From Annona cherimola (lineage: Eukaryota; Streptophyta; Magnoliopsida; Magnoliales; Annonaceae): DNA of 64,000 nucleotides. Positions 12,895 through 26,081 of the stretch are shown in pieces; positions within the stretch are counted from its first letter, which is position 1; every line of letters starts with the position of its first letter. The notes under the pieces are model-generated. The model was not told the origin of the DNA, did no database searches, and saw only the letters and a list, made by a program, of their open reading frames with translations. The stretch spans positions 21,247,335-21,311,334 of the forward strand of contig CM059977.1 in the NCBI GenBank assembly GCA_030490835.1, written 5' to 3'. Position numbers and translations under genes: made by a program.

Positions 12895-13627
12895 TAGGGT
12901 GCAACTCGGGTCAGTTTGGTTCGGATAGTGGTTTACCATACCCGTACCCTATTTGTAAAATGCCTACCCTACCTGACCCATTTGTCAGTTCGGTTCCTAG
13001 TATACCTTACCCTACCCATTACTCATAGGGTAGATAGGGTAGGTTCCAGTTTCGGTTCAAAATCGGTTCCTTTAATACTCAAATACAATATTTTTTAAAA
13101 ATTTCTATATTATTTTAAATAATGTAAAATAATACTCATTTATGTTTTAAAATCATAAGTACATATATTATTATATAAAAATATGAAGTATAGATCATCA
13201 TGACCCAATCATTAAAACTATTAATATATTATAATCATAAGTCACAAGCATATTTATAGGAGTCTTTCGGAAGCCAATGACGTATATATAAATTCATTTA
13301 AATTTATATTTCACAAGGTACAAAATTCATCTAAATTTGAATTTGTTAAAATATGCGTACACATAAGATGTCAAAGACAAAACATAATATATACTATATA
13401 ATATATATTATACGTATATATAATTATGCATCTAATTAATTATCCCTTGAGTACCTATGTGGGTCGATTCTAGTACCCAACGTATCTACCCTACCCGTAC
13501 CTATTTGAAAAAGCGGGTAATAATTTGTACCACACTCATACTCATGGGTAATATTTTCTACCCTACTCTACCCAAATCAGGGTCGGGTCGGTGGGTACCC
13601 ATGATACCCTACTCAAGTTGCACCCTA
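12895..13627. mobile_element. Non-autonomous hAT-like element, family a
   Basis: Inverted ends TAGGGTGCAACTCGGG and TAGGGTGCAACTTGAG (reverse complement of the right end). The flanks ATTTAAAC (12887-12894) and ATTTATAC (13628-13635) are an 8-bp duplication with one mismatch. The arms are filled with TACCC/GGGTA motifs, in place of AACCC/GGGTT in the sister copies. No transposase is encoded. Confidence 0.75.
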
Positions 13628-13764
13628 ATTTATACCATTTGATATGATGTTATTGCTGAAAATTGAACTATAGATAGAATAAGATAGGACTTCTATAAAT
13701 ATGATATCAGCAGGTAGACTTCCTAGGGGTGAAACCAAAAATAGAACAAAAGAAAAACGGAAAG

Positions 13765-13860
13765 GAAATATTATTTGGCCTACTCCCTAAAATCTGAAAT
13801 AAAGAATATTTTGAAATATTATTTGGCCTACTCCCTAAAATCTGAAATAAAGAATATTTT
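13765..13860. repeat. Tandem duplication, 48-bp period
   Basis: GAAATATTATTTGGCCTACT starts at 13765 and 13813; the two units read identically. Confidence 0.9.
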
Positions 13861-14069
13861 ATCCCATCATTTTGAAAATCCAAAATTAATATGTTTCTTG
13901 GAAATTTCCAAGGGTCCACCGGATCAGTTCAGTGAACTGTACACCAACAGATGCCATCCAATTGGATCATGCACTTTCTTTGCTGGCTTGTTTTATTGGG
14001 TTTAATGTTTTTAAGCAGCATATCAAATACTTTATCCAAAAAAAAAAAAAAAAAGAAGCATGTCAAATA

Positions 14070-14293
14070 GCCGACCGAGCATTGGTTTGCAGCGTCCTGG
14101 TCAGGGCACGACTCTTAAGTTGGGAGTTTGGTTCCCATATGTCATATGTGGGAGCGGTAGTCTCTTATATGAGAAGTATTGGTCGCCTTCTTGATAATGT
14201 AAGAAAAATATGTAAGGATTTATGAGCTTAACTAGAAAAAAAAATAGATGGAAAATATTATACATTGCAAAGTAAATTCGAGATGGAACAATG
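14070..14293 (+). mobile_element. Candidate SINE-like insertion with ~20-bp target duplication
   Basis: Flanked by near-identical 20-mers AAAAAGAAGCATGTCAAATA (14050-14069) and the same with one change (14294-14313). The 5' part (GCATTGGTTTGCAGCGTCCT ... GGGAGTTTGGTTCCCA) has a vague tRNA-like A/B box spacing, and an A run occurs internally near 14236. The 3' end lacks a clean tail next to the duplication, so SINE class is inference; a duplication of another origin is possible. Confidence 0.4.
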
Positions 14294-14994
14294 AAAAAGA
14301 AGCATATCAAATAATAATATAAAATCCCATTAAAATTCAATATATTGTTTTCAATTGGGGCATATTTACATCATCTCAATCTGTGTTATTATAAAGCTTT
14401 GAGACATTTTTATAATTTGTAATAGGAAGACTACATGCTTCCAAATATTTTTATTAGAGACAATAAAATTTCATGAAACACATTAGTAAATAAAGCTTTT
14501 ACCAAATAATGAGAAAACAAAAAAGCTCCCATATGACCATATACCTATTTAATACTGCGCTGGCTGAGAAACCAGCCACTGACGAAACCAACTGGGATAC
14601 AACTCAGTTGGCAAAATAAAATCTTAAAATATTGTCAGTCGGATCATATACCACGCAAACGCCCCCTCTTCCGCAGAGCCAAACAAAGCTTACCTGCGTG
14701 AGCATCCCACTCGTTGCAGCAGGCTAAGGTTCTCAGGATATTGGCTTTCACATTAATGAATTATATTAGTTTTTAGGCTGATATTATTAAAAATGTTATT
14801 TACTTTACAAAAGCCCCCGTATGCTCAGCCCAACTAAACAACGATGTCGCAAAGTTATGTGTTTGGGTAATTTGCAAATCTATTTACGCTGTTATGACCC
14901 ATTATTGGACGTGACAACGTGAATATATTTGCAAAAATATACAAATTATGTAGATATATTTATAATTTTAAAAATTAAGTATGTATATTTAGTT

Positions 14995-15640
14995 TTTTCA
15001 AATATACGCTCGCTTTGATTCTGCAATAAGAATGTCATAACAATGTTAATATATTTGTAATTATGGTCAAATTATATTGGTATTTTTATAAATTATCCTA
15101 TTATAAAACCTTAACTCCTAACCTGTTTGGGCAAATATAAAAGTAAAAATGGAAAAATAAAATTTTTAAAAAAGTAAGAGAATTGTATGATATATTAGGA
15201 GAGTAGTTATTAGGTGTAAAAGAAGAGTATGTTTGTTGTACACTAAAACTTTTCAATGCAAAATATTTCATCGTCCACAACTACCTTATTTCACTTTTTA
15301 AATATATTCGCGCTGTGACGGTGCGATAACAATACTATAACAATGTAAATATACTTACAATTATAGTCAAACTATGTTGGTATTTTTATAAGGTACTTTA
15401 TTTTAAAACCTTAACTTCTAAGCTATTGGGAAGATATAAAAGTAAAAATGGAAATAATAAAAATTTAATTTTTTTTAAAAAAGTAAGAGAATTATACAAT
15501 ATATCAAAAGAGTAATAATTAGTAATTCCAAAAAAAGAGTAATAATTAGGTGTAAAAGAAGGACACGTTTGCTTTACACTAAAAATTTTCAAACTAAAAC
15601 TTTTTAATATAAAATATTTCATTATCTATGATTACTCTAT
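14995..15640. repeat. Large tandem duplication, ~300-bp unit
   Basis: Unit 1 (about 14995-15290) and unit 2 (about 15296-15640) share in order CAAATATACGCTCGCTTTG/TAAATATATTCGCGCTGTG, TTGGTATTTTTATAA, AAAACCTTAACT, AAAAAAGTAAGAGAATT, TTAGGTGTAAAAGAAG and ATATTTCAT. Unit 2 has an extra inner repeat (AGAGTAATAATTAG at 15510 and 15537). Confidence 0.75.
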
Positions 15641-18600
15641 TTTTTAATTATTTTTTTATATCTTTCTATACAACTACCCTATCTTTCAATCATTTCTACA
15701 TAATTAATTTATCTATTTTAAATTTATTCTTTTTACTTCTCATCATTACCAATATCATATCACATCATTTTTTCCAAATTCAAAAACTTTTATATAAAAA
15801 TTTTTTTATCTAAAATTTTTATCACTTCTCAACACACCCAAAATAAAATTAGAATAGCTAGTGTTAGAATAATTAAGTTGTTGAGATATTAAATTATATC
15901 AAAAGGGGTGTGTGCATGAGAAGTGTGCAATTTTTTTTTAAAACTTCAATTTGCATAATACCCAATAGGAGAGAAAATATCATGGAAAATGAAATCTGGT
16001 GTGATAGATGCTGAAAATTGGAGACAGCTAAGCTGAGCTCATTTGTGGCTTGTTGGACGGTCCACGAGGTGTGGGCCCAAGTAGCTTGGGATAAAAGATT
16101 TTTCTTTTTTTTAAAAAGGCAGGCAGGCAGGCATCCCTCTCCTCATTATTATTCCATTTCTGTGGCTGAGGTGAAAGTCCCCACCCAAAGAAATCCACCC
16201 ACTGCTGGCTTACTAACCCCACACGGACGCTGCTCTGTGGTTGTGCTGAATACGGTGCCCATCTAATGCAACCTTGTGGCATTGCATTCTTGTACTATCT
16301 TTTTTATTTTTAAACTGTTTTTTAAGATCTAAACCATTTATAAAAATTATACATCTGTATTTATTTTTCATACAGAAATCATATCTATTAAAAACTGTTT
16401 TATATCTAACTTAAAAAAACGGTTTTATATCCAATTGTTATATATTTGCTTTCAAAGGTGTTAAGATTTTTAAGCTGAAATTTCCAATCCAAGTTATTTT
16501 TGTGCAGCAACAATCAAATTTTTTTAAAAAAATTATAAATAAATACCTTATAATAAAGCTAACGAATGGTTTATATCTTTTAAACATATTTAAAATTTAA
16601 AAAAAGAAGAAGGATACATGGACATGTCCACGCAGCCGGTTGCATAGTTGCAAATACATCGAAGTACCCTCCGAGTGATCCATAATATATAGTGCGTAGG
16701 TCCCAAGCCAACCCAGTCCTCCCGCACAGCACAGAACAACTCATCCCTACTCGGTTACGTGGTGGGCCCTATTGACGATGGACAAAGTTGGAAACCTTGA
16801 ACAAGGGTTAGGTCGGTGAGACGATGATTATGATCATACCTCAATCCAATCCGTTCATCAAGGGACCTGTAAAAGACCAGAATTTTAATTCAATTCATTA
16901 GGCATTTTAAGTCATTTGGTTCCCCTGGCTCATTGTTGCCTTGTTGGTTCTGGACACGAGAGTATGCAACTAGCAAATGCCTAACATGTCAGTTCTCCTC
17001 CCAATCTGCTTCCCCTCATCTAGACCCCACATCCGCTGTCTTTTTGTTGGGTAAAGTTTTGCTTAATCCATCTAGTAAAACCTCTTCTAAGACTCGATGA
17101 CTGGATTTTAGGTTTTTGATAAAATATACATTTATACATAAGAACGTATATGTGTTGGAATGCGTACCTGAATGCCACCGAGATTATCAAGAAGGAAAAC
17201 TATGTTGGGTGCCTTTGGCATTGTGAGAAGGTTGAAAAAGTAGGAAAGAAAATATTTTTGAAAAATGTGAGAGGCATGTAATATAATAAAAGTAAAGTAA
17301 GAATAAATAAGATTATCTTGTGAAAATAGTTAAAATGTAAGAATAAAAATGGAAAAATAAAATAAATAGAGAGTTAAAATATTGAATTATTTTTTTTAAA
17401 AAAATTATTGGGAAGAGAAGCTGGAAACCATTTTCTCGCTTGTACGAATTACCAAATGGAATGGTTGTCTTTTTCTTCCATGCTTAATATCTGCGGTGGT
17501 GGATGTCAACTTCATAGATGTCTGCTAGAGGGACAATGCTTTCTCTTCTTTATATTCGGTTTACTCGTAACTCTTCCTAGAAAAAAATACTTCCACCATA
17601 TTAAAATTACGGATATATATATATATATTTATACAATTGAGGTTCTTCTACCAACATGTGGATATGATGAAAGGTAAATCATAATGCAACTCATAAATCA
17701 AGTTGGTGTGGTACTAGATTCCTCATAAACTTTTTAGATAAATCTTTGGTTATTCGATATATATATTTATGTGAAGAAATGCATTAGTACGTAGGCTCGA
17801 CCATTAAAAGGACGTATATTTAAAGATGCTAGTTGAGGATGTGCTAGTTAAGCGGGGTATGTATATATTATATGCGGGCCGGCTCCTTCGACGCAGGCAT
17901 ACATGCCAGCATGTAAATTCGAGTATTGATTCCACACTTCAGTATCTCATGCCTTGCACATGCCTACACGGAATATATTTGTGGTTGTCTAATAAGCAAC
18001 AATCGATGCAAATGCTGATATGCGTCAAATTCGATAGTTTTCTTATCAATAGAGTATATATTAGTCACGTGGATTGAATCAAAATATGTGTATTATATTA
18101 AATAATATTAGATACATATTACGTTCGAAGTATGTTTTTCTATGCTATAAATAATCATGTTTATACTTACAAAAATGAGCATGATTAGATGCATGGAAGG
18201 ACGCATGTGCAAGTTGATATTACATATGAGTAAGGTGCTCCAAGCTGTATATTCGCCCTTATCCACGCATATGACACGTGCTGCAGCTTTTCATCAATCA
18301 TCCATCAACAATTTTTTTCTTCTTCTTTTCCTTTCCTATAATTGACTTTTATTTCGGTTTATAATTTTATCTGATCTTAACTATAAATTTAAATCAATTT
18401 AAAAGTGAATTTCAATTCACCTTGTTCTTCTTATTATTATTTTTTTCAGGAATTCATTTCACCTTATTGTATTAAGGAATAAAGGTGTAAGGACAATTTA
18501 ACTTATCTTTATATGATTATGGGTGAACTCTTTTTTCAACCCTCATTCTTTTGTTGAGCATAAAAATGGTTTTTTTTAATAAGGCACATTTTTCTATAAA

Positions 18601-20790
18601 AAAATTCACTAAAAGTATTTAACATTCGCTAAAAGGATTTATATATTTTGTAAACTATGAAAATGGAGAGATCTATTCTCATATGCATTATAATATAATA
18701 ATATTTTATAAAATTATTTAAAAAGTAATGATAATTTAGACCATTTAAATGTTGAAAATATAACTTTAAAATTGATATTTCGTTTCAAACTATTTTATTA
18801 TGTTTATTTTTCATATTTTTAGATGAGGCCAATGCATAATAATACTAAGATAAATGATGAGATTTTTATGATAATATAAATAATACTAAATATAATAGAT
18901 ATAGTGAATTTTCTATTATTACAAAGGTGAAAAAAGTGGTTGACATTACGTGTGGGGTTTCACATGAGAATAACTATATTTTCATTAACTCTATTTTCAT
19001 TACTACAATGCTCTTATTTCATTTGTAGAATAATCGCTGCTGTTGGATATGTACGTCTCTTTGAAAATGAGCTGGTGCTGAGGGAGTAAGTTTGAAAAGA
19101 TGGAAGCGTCTAGAAGCGTCTCTCATCACGTTATGGTCACCTCGAGTTGATATCGTTTGGAGTAGTTGGTAAGTTGAAAAAGGTGACCATATCAACAATA
19201 ACAATAGTAGTAATAATAATAGCAGACACATGTAACAAACTAAAAAATGGGTGAATTTGCCTTTTAATCTTTTAGAAAGTAGATAGGCATCTATTCCATT
19301 CAAAGTATTATTATTTAACAGATCATTAATTATGAGAAAATTTTGTATGATTTAACATTAAGGACCAATAATCTTGAATGGGATAAAGAAATGAGATAAA
19401 AATATAATAATTTGTATGGAGAATAAAAAAAATTGTACCGAAAAATGTAAAAAGTTTATTGAAAACTAGAAAAACTATCTTGAGATTTTTTTTATTGATG
19501 AAATCCTAATGCTGTCTTGAGAATTAAAAAAAAAAACTGTTTTGGATCCGCTGTAAATTTTCCTTTACACGATACAGTATTATCATGAATGGTTGAGTCA
19601 ATAAAAGTTTCCAGTCAAAATGATTTTGCATTCATTAACGAAATAAATGCTGCAAAAGATGGCTTGAAATTTGATCACAATATATTTTTCCTGCAATTTC
19701 ATACTTTTTTATAATTATTAATTTTGCAAAGAACTATTTATGAATTCTATTGGCAACAACACTCCTGCCCATAACAGCTGCAAGCAGTCCAAACTGCTTA
19801 GACTTCAGACCTTCCTCAATCCTCCACTCCAAGTTGCAGCTTCTTGTCCCTCACGTGTCACATTGTCTAGCTGTCCTACCATTGACTTGACACATATATG
19901 TATATATTTTTTTCTCTCATAATCCAGGCCTGAAATTGATGTTTGATGGAAGATATTCCGTTGGTGGGTCATTGCAATCTTTCCTGATTAGCGGTCCACT
20001 TTCGATCACAGCGCAGCAATCATTGCACCCATGCTCCACTAATCTCATCTTTCAGCAGGGTCTGGCTCTGTCCTGTCCTTTTTAAGGTTACAGAAATTTA
20101 AAAGCTTTGATTAATTTTCTGGCGATTTGAACATGTTGGGCATCCGCGTCTGATATTTGCAGCAAGCCCCAGCAGAAGAAGCTTCAGGGACAGCAATGAG
20201 ATAGCTTGTCAATGTCAGGTAGCTAGCCATCATGAATTACGAAAAACCCAACTGTGGGTTTTCGTTGGATTACCACGTTCATGTCCTGTAAATCTTCGTC
20301 GTCTATTCACAATTCAACCTTTTCTGTTTTCTACTTCAGCTCCCTGTAGCACGTTGAGTGGTCCTCATTGAAAAGTTGGGGCGATGGTCCAAATCGTGGG
20401 TCGTTTTTTTGAGGACGAATCATTCTACGTCCTTGTCCATGTGTGATTAAGGAAGATATGGCTACAGGTGATTCATATTTTAATTTGTGGTTGAAATGGC
20501 TTGGTGGTTTTTGCACTGACATGGCTTCATCAGCTGAGTAAGTTGAAGCTTTTCCACTGCGAAAGAGACATTTTGGGTTTAAAAATTCTGGTCTGTTTGT
20601 CCTGGATTTGTAATCAACAGTGCCGAGTTCGTTTTTTAAACAGTTATCTTATTGCCCTCAACCGACATTGTGAGGTCTGAGTAGTTAGCAGCTGGAGCTT
20701 TTGCATCTCTGATCAACTTGGTGTTCTGCTTTTCTGTCCTTTCTTTTTGGTGTTGCAAGGGATTTCGCTTTCAGTGGGGGGAATACCTGT
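15641..20790. other. Intergenic, 5 kb without a supported gene
   Basis: 15641-15840 continues a Tourist-like T-rich arm. 17210-17400 is another Tourist-like arm. 17614-17628 is a short (AT)n run. 18650-18920 has degenerate repeat character. Open frames of up to 90 codons (for example 17408-17677, 17826-18077) show no recognisable domain. 19900-20790 is less AT-rich and unique-looking, and is probably upstream sequence of the following 5-phosphatase gene. Confidence 0.45.
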
Positions 20791-20802
20791 ACGCTTCCCC
20801 TG

Positions 20803-20811
20803 CTTATATAG
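20803..20811 (+). promoter_or_regulatory. Candidate TATA box for the 5-phosphatase gene
   Basis: CTTATATAG lies about 220 bp upstream of the proposed ATG at 21027, following a C-rich stretch. The position would give a leader of roughly 190 nt. Motif-based inference only. Confidence 0.35.
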
Positions 20812-21026
20812 ACGTCCTCTGTCAACCCTTAACAGTTTTCAATGGTGGTCTGAAAAGTCTTAGAGAATATTTATAGAGAGACCATCTTGTTTGATTGCAA
20901 GATCATTGGTCATTGATGTTTTGTTGCCTCGCCTCTAATTGGTAACGACTGAAGGAGCAGCAAGTACCATTCCCAGTCTTTAGTCTTGTGATTTCAAAAC
21001 AGATTCTGAATTTCAATTGAGTCTCC

Positions 21027-24000
21027 ATGAGAGCGAAGAGGGGAAAGCGATCAGAGGTACGCCCATGAGTATCTTTGTTATGTCGCCAAGATAAGTCTTA
21101 AAATGTTATGGATTTCCTAAGACTGTTTTTCTGTGTGTGTTTAGGCCTTCTGGCCATCCCTTATCATGAAGAAATGGCTGAATATCAAGCCAAAGGTACA
21201 CGAATTCAGTGAAGATGAGGTTGAAACAGAAACCGAGAGCGAAGATGACGGTATGTTATTGAAATATAGCCTTTTTTCTATCTTTGGTGCATCAGAGATA
21301 CGATGTAGATGTGGTTGGGTTTGATGTAAAATCACTAAAACATCTTGAAATTCGGTTGTGAAATCCATTTTGCAGATGCGAAGAGCACGGACATGAATCA
21401 TGTCAGGAGAATGCAGGGGAGCCAACCCGTGCGCCCAAAACAAGCATCAGGAAATGGTAAGACTAATCTTCTAATTTTAGGGTGTTAGAATCATACCAAA
21501 ATCCGTAATAACTATCCGTAAGAATCAATTTCATTGATTTGATATGGCTTTGTTAATTTTACTGGCAACACCGTCTTAGTTTACTAGAGGGAGGATGAAA
21601 ACGTTCTTGCCTCAATATGGCTATTGTAAAGAGGAATTGGGTTCACCGTAACTTACAAGCACATGATTCCTGCCACATTTTCAGGGAACAGCATGATTCC
21701 TTAAAGGGATTCTTTTCTTTTTTTTGAACTACGTTAGATGTATAATCTCTAACAGATGCAGCTGATGCTGCTGGCTACTCTTGGAATCCAAACGACAAAT
21801 CCTTAATCTAATTTTGGTGATCGAATTGCTATGTATCATATCTTGAACTGTTGAACAGCTACTGCTTCTTTGACAATCCAATGAGGTCAGCTGCAACAAT
21901 TGAGCAGTGATTTCTGGCATAATTTTGTCAGCTCTTCATTCAAGCCATGAAAACTTTGTTGGAAGTTCTGATTCCATATGCTAACCATATTCCCTTTTTT
22001 ACTTCGGTTTTTTAATCGTCTCATCTTTTACCGTCTTTTTGTTCGTAAAACTTCTGAACGTTTGACTGATCAGGAATGCTCGCAGCAGGTTATCTGCCAT
22101 CAACAGCCAACCCAGGGAGGCATAGGAGGGGAAAATCAGAAACTCTGCGGGTTCAGTACATAAACACCAAGGATGTGAGGTTTGAAAGTTGTTGCCATTG
22201 GAATACGATGTGTTTACTACTAAAGGATAATAGAAAAAAGGAAATTGATTTTGTTCGTAATTTCATGTAATCCGAAGGGTTGTGATTGGCACATGGAATG
22301 TTGCTGGAAGACTTCCACAGGAGGGTCTTGAAATCGATGAGTGGCTCTGCACAGAAGAACCAGCAGATATGTATATTCTCGGGTGAGTTCTCCGTCATTT
22401 ATAAACTAATCAGATTTCACAGAATATCACTTTGGAAACATGTGCCACAGTCAGATATTGACGCTATCTAGTAAGAGTCATGCTACTGTACAATATATTA
22501 TATATTAGCTTATTGTACAATATTCAATTTTTTCATTTTTTTTTTACTTTTTTTTTTTTTTTCATAAACATGTTTTCTTAAATGTATTTAATTTATATAC
22601 TGAGTTTTGTCATTTTATGATACAAAAAATGACTTATATACCCTTGATTTTTAAAAATAAAAAATAAAAATGTAAAAATATTATAAAATGGCAAAACTTA
22701 TTATATGAATTAGTTACACTTAAGAAAATATGTTTATGAAGAAAAAATCAAAATCAAAATCAAAATAAAATGAAAAAATTGAATATTGTATAATAAGCTA
22801 ATATACAATATATTGGATAGTATCATGGCTCATCTAATAATTTGAATTATTAGAGGACGTGTTTCCAAATCTCCTACTGTCCTTTAGGAATGGATGAGAC
22901 GGCTATGCAAATTCAAAATTATGTTCCTGCTCGTTACTCCAAAGTTGAAATAGAATCTTAAATACGCATATTATCAAGAATTATCTAAGTTCGCTCAAAA
23001 AAAAAAAAAGTCACCCATGTGCCAATGGAATGCACCATTATGTTAATCATGATAATGTAGCTGCTCTTTCATCTCTTGCTGCAGATTCCAAGAGGTAGTC
23101 CCTTTAAATGCTGGAAACGTTTTCGGTGCCGAAGACAATAGGCCAATCCCGAAATGGGAAGCTATAATTCGCAGAACACTGAACAAGTCGTTGCAGCCAA
23201 AAACAAAATATAAATGCTATAGCGCTCCTCCCTCTCCAGTGATGCGGACTTCTTCAGCTGCTGATGCTCTTGCTGATGAGATGAGTGCTCCCGAAGTAAC
23301 TGACAGCAATTTGATTGGAAATATTGCTAACGATGATCCTTTCAAAAGCAACCACCTGAGTGAAATAAACGAACTGGGAAAGAAGTTACAGTTGAAGAGG
23401 ATTTATGGCATCGACACTGACAGTAAAGTTGATTGGCCTGAAAGTTCACTGGATACACCTCCACATGTTTTGTCATCTAATCCTATACTGAGAAGAGTGT
23501 CAAGCAGTTCTGCTAGAATAGGATTTGGTTGGATGGAGCAGCCTCTGGGTGTTGCTTCTCAGAAATTAGCATTGCATTGCAGTGGATTGAAACGGATGCA
23601 TTGCAGTTCTGGAAACCTTCAACGTGTCTCATCACAGCAGAAAGAAGAACAAGAATTTAATGATTCATGCTCTGATGTGTCTGATGACTTACCAGAGGAG
23701 GACGATGACACTCCCAACGGAAATGTTGAAGAACAATTAGAGGACGGAACAGACTCAAAATTTGCCAAGCACCCAGAGAAATATGTGCGTATTGTCAGCA
23801 AGCAAATGGTTGGGATCTATGTATCGCTTTGGGTTCGTAAAAGATTGAGGAGGCACATCAACAATTTGAAGGTCTTTCCAGTTGGAATTGGGCTCATGGG
23901 TTACATGGGAAACAAGGTCTCTTCATCCCTCTCGAACTCCCTTCAGATGAAAACATTTCATTTAAGGAAATATAGTGTTTGATAGACAGATACTTGGCCT

Positions 24001-26081
24001 AAAAGCTCTCATTAAAGCCCCTACTTTGGTTTCAACTCCATTCGTTAGTCAATGCTGCTGCGAATCAGGAATAGTGAAAAGGCCTCTTGGGTTGAATTAT
24101 TCTAACCAATTTTAATTTTTTTTTTTTCCTGAAAAGAACCAATTTTAATTTTTGACCTCATAAAGATGATTCAGACAATCGCTTGCAAGAGAGTAGGGTT
24201 TGCATGTATGGGTTTGTTGATCGGGAATTTTATATTATCAGACAGATTACCATTTCCTAGTCCCAATTAATAATCAGATCAACCATAATCATACTGGGCA
24301 CCATTTTCTCTCAGATAATCAACAATTTATGCTGCCAGATCTGACTAATTTCAAACTGTTTATGCAGGGGTCTGTTTCTGTTAGCATGTCTCTTTTCCAG
24401 ACACGTTTCTGTTTTGTTTGTTCTCATCTCACATCTGGTCACAAGTATGGTGATGAGGAGAAGCGCAATTCTGATGTCTATGAAATCATACGCCGCACCC
24501 GATTTTCTCCTGTCTTTGATGCTGATCAACCTCAGACAATTCCATCTCATGAGTAAGTTCATCTCCCTAATCTCTTTCATCTTGTCCTCAGGTGGCCACA
24601 GATTTGAAATGGCCTTGATAGGAAGTCTTACAGTTTCAGAAGTGAATGACAAAAATTTTAATAAATTAAGGAGAAATTAGTCCTACAATGTTCATCGCGA
24701 CTGTTTCAAGTCCAACTCGAAAATTACTCAACTACTATTGGGTCCATTCCTCAATTTGGATGCTGCAAAATGCACTTTGATTTACCCACGTGAGTAGACT
24801 AACGATGAGGACTTTGAAGTAATGAAATGTGATATATTACTTCTATTGTGAGCAGCCAGATATTTTGGTTTGGTGATCTGAATTACCGTCTTAATATGGT
24901 GGATGCGGACGTGAGGAAGCTTGTTGCCATGAGACAATGGGATGAACTAATCAACAGTGACCAGGTAAGATCTCTGGTAATCACGTTGATGTTACAGAAA
25001 TAATTGGCAGAAATTCTACATAGACATTCTTGAAGACTTCCAAAATCCAAATTTTCTTCCATTTTCAAAAAAAGAGTTGGTTATTTTTTTCAATAATAAA
25101 ATCATTTGACCGTTTATATCCAATGTTGCAGTTATGTAGAGAGCTGAGAAGGGGGCGTGTATTTGATGGCTGGAAGGAAGGAATAATCGAATTCCCGCCC
25201 ACTTACAAGTACGAAATCAACTCTGATAAATATGTTGGAGAGAACCCAAAAGAGGGGGAGAAGAAGAGATCTCCAGCATGGTAAAGTTCAAATCTTCTGT
25301 GTGAAGATTTTTGGACTAGATGTGCATTTAACACTGAAAGAAAATTGCTGTTTCCAAGGATTGGATGATTTTCTAGATGCATAAACTTGAGATGGATCAT
25401 ATACGAAAAATAACTTGGATTTGGAAGCACCAACTGTTCTTTCTAAGGTTTTGTAAAATACAGCTATCAAGATCAGTCGCATTCTGGATTCAACTGTATA
25501 AAAAAAAAAATTTACCCAAGTTGCCATCCAGAAATTTCCAATCTGGAATAATTTTTAGGATATGATCCATCATCCATGGCAGACCCATCCAGTAGATAGT
25601 TAGCACGCATGAGGATGCTTTTCAATGCAAAAAGTATTTGATCAATACATACATTGCCATTTTCAAGTTGCTAAAGTGTTAAAGCATAGTGTAACTTGCA
25701 CTCGTTTTAGTTTCTGCGGTTGTTAGTGACTTCACAAGTGGAGAGATGAAATTTGAAAAGTAGGAGTGTTCCACGAAGTCCCTCAGCTGCTTTTCTTTGC
25801 TTACATCATAAACCTGACTGTATAGCCTTCTATCATGAGACAGGTGCGACCGCATACTCTGGCTAGGGAAGGGCATCAAACAACTTTCTTATAGGCGGGC
25901 AGATCTGAGACTTTCAGATCATCGCCCTGTCAGCTCTGTTTTCCAGGTTGAGGTTGAAGTCTTCGATCATCGTAAGCTTAAAAGGGCTCTTAATTATAAC
26001 GATTGCCGAGTTTATCCTGAAGATTTCCTTGCTGAAGAAGATAGTGACATCCCACTTGAGAATTTCTCCTACATCAGGTAA
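21027..26081 (+). CDS. Type I inositol-polyphosphate 5-phosphatase
   Basis: The enzyme removes the 5-phosphate from inositol polyphosphates and/or phosphoinositides. Ten exons: 21027-21056, 21145-21250, 21376-21456, 22074-22179, 22278-22382, 23085-23916, 24368-24552, 24856-24964, 25132-25280, 25844-26081; all junctions are GT-AG and in phase, giving 646 residues, normal for plant type I members. Seen in the protein: basic start, acidic stretch near 35-45, [10 protein letters not shown] (109-118), FQEVVP (near 144), acidic plant-specific insert (near 335-350), GNKGSVSVSM (across the exon 6/7 junction), and the two catalytic signatures FGDLNYR (487-493) and PAWCDRIL (566-573), then SDHRPV (592-597). 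Catalytic Asp489, Asn491 and His594 are present. Soluble, without a membrane segment. Closest group by architecture is 5PTase1/2 and CVP2-like; the individual orthologue cannot be fixed. The stop TAA overlaps a potential donor (AG/GTAATT). Confidence 0.9.
22475..22831. mobile_element. Full-length foldback MITE (MULE-like) in intron 5 of the 5-phosphatase gene
   Basis: 357 bp, almost entirely an inverted repeat. Left end GAGTCATGCTACTGTACAAT versus inverted right end GAGCCATGATACTATCCAAT, with about 6 mismatches over the first 65 bp. Flanks ATCTAGTAA (22466-22474) and ATCTAATAA (22832-22840) form a 9-bp duplication with one mismatch, typical of Mutator-like elements. Transcribed as part of the intron, it would fold into a long hairpin. 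Confidence 0.85.

Noticed and set aside
17408..18345. Series of short plus-strand open frames
   Set aside because: No conserved domain, no joining splice sites that extend a domain, and AT-rich composition like the surrounding intergenic DNA.
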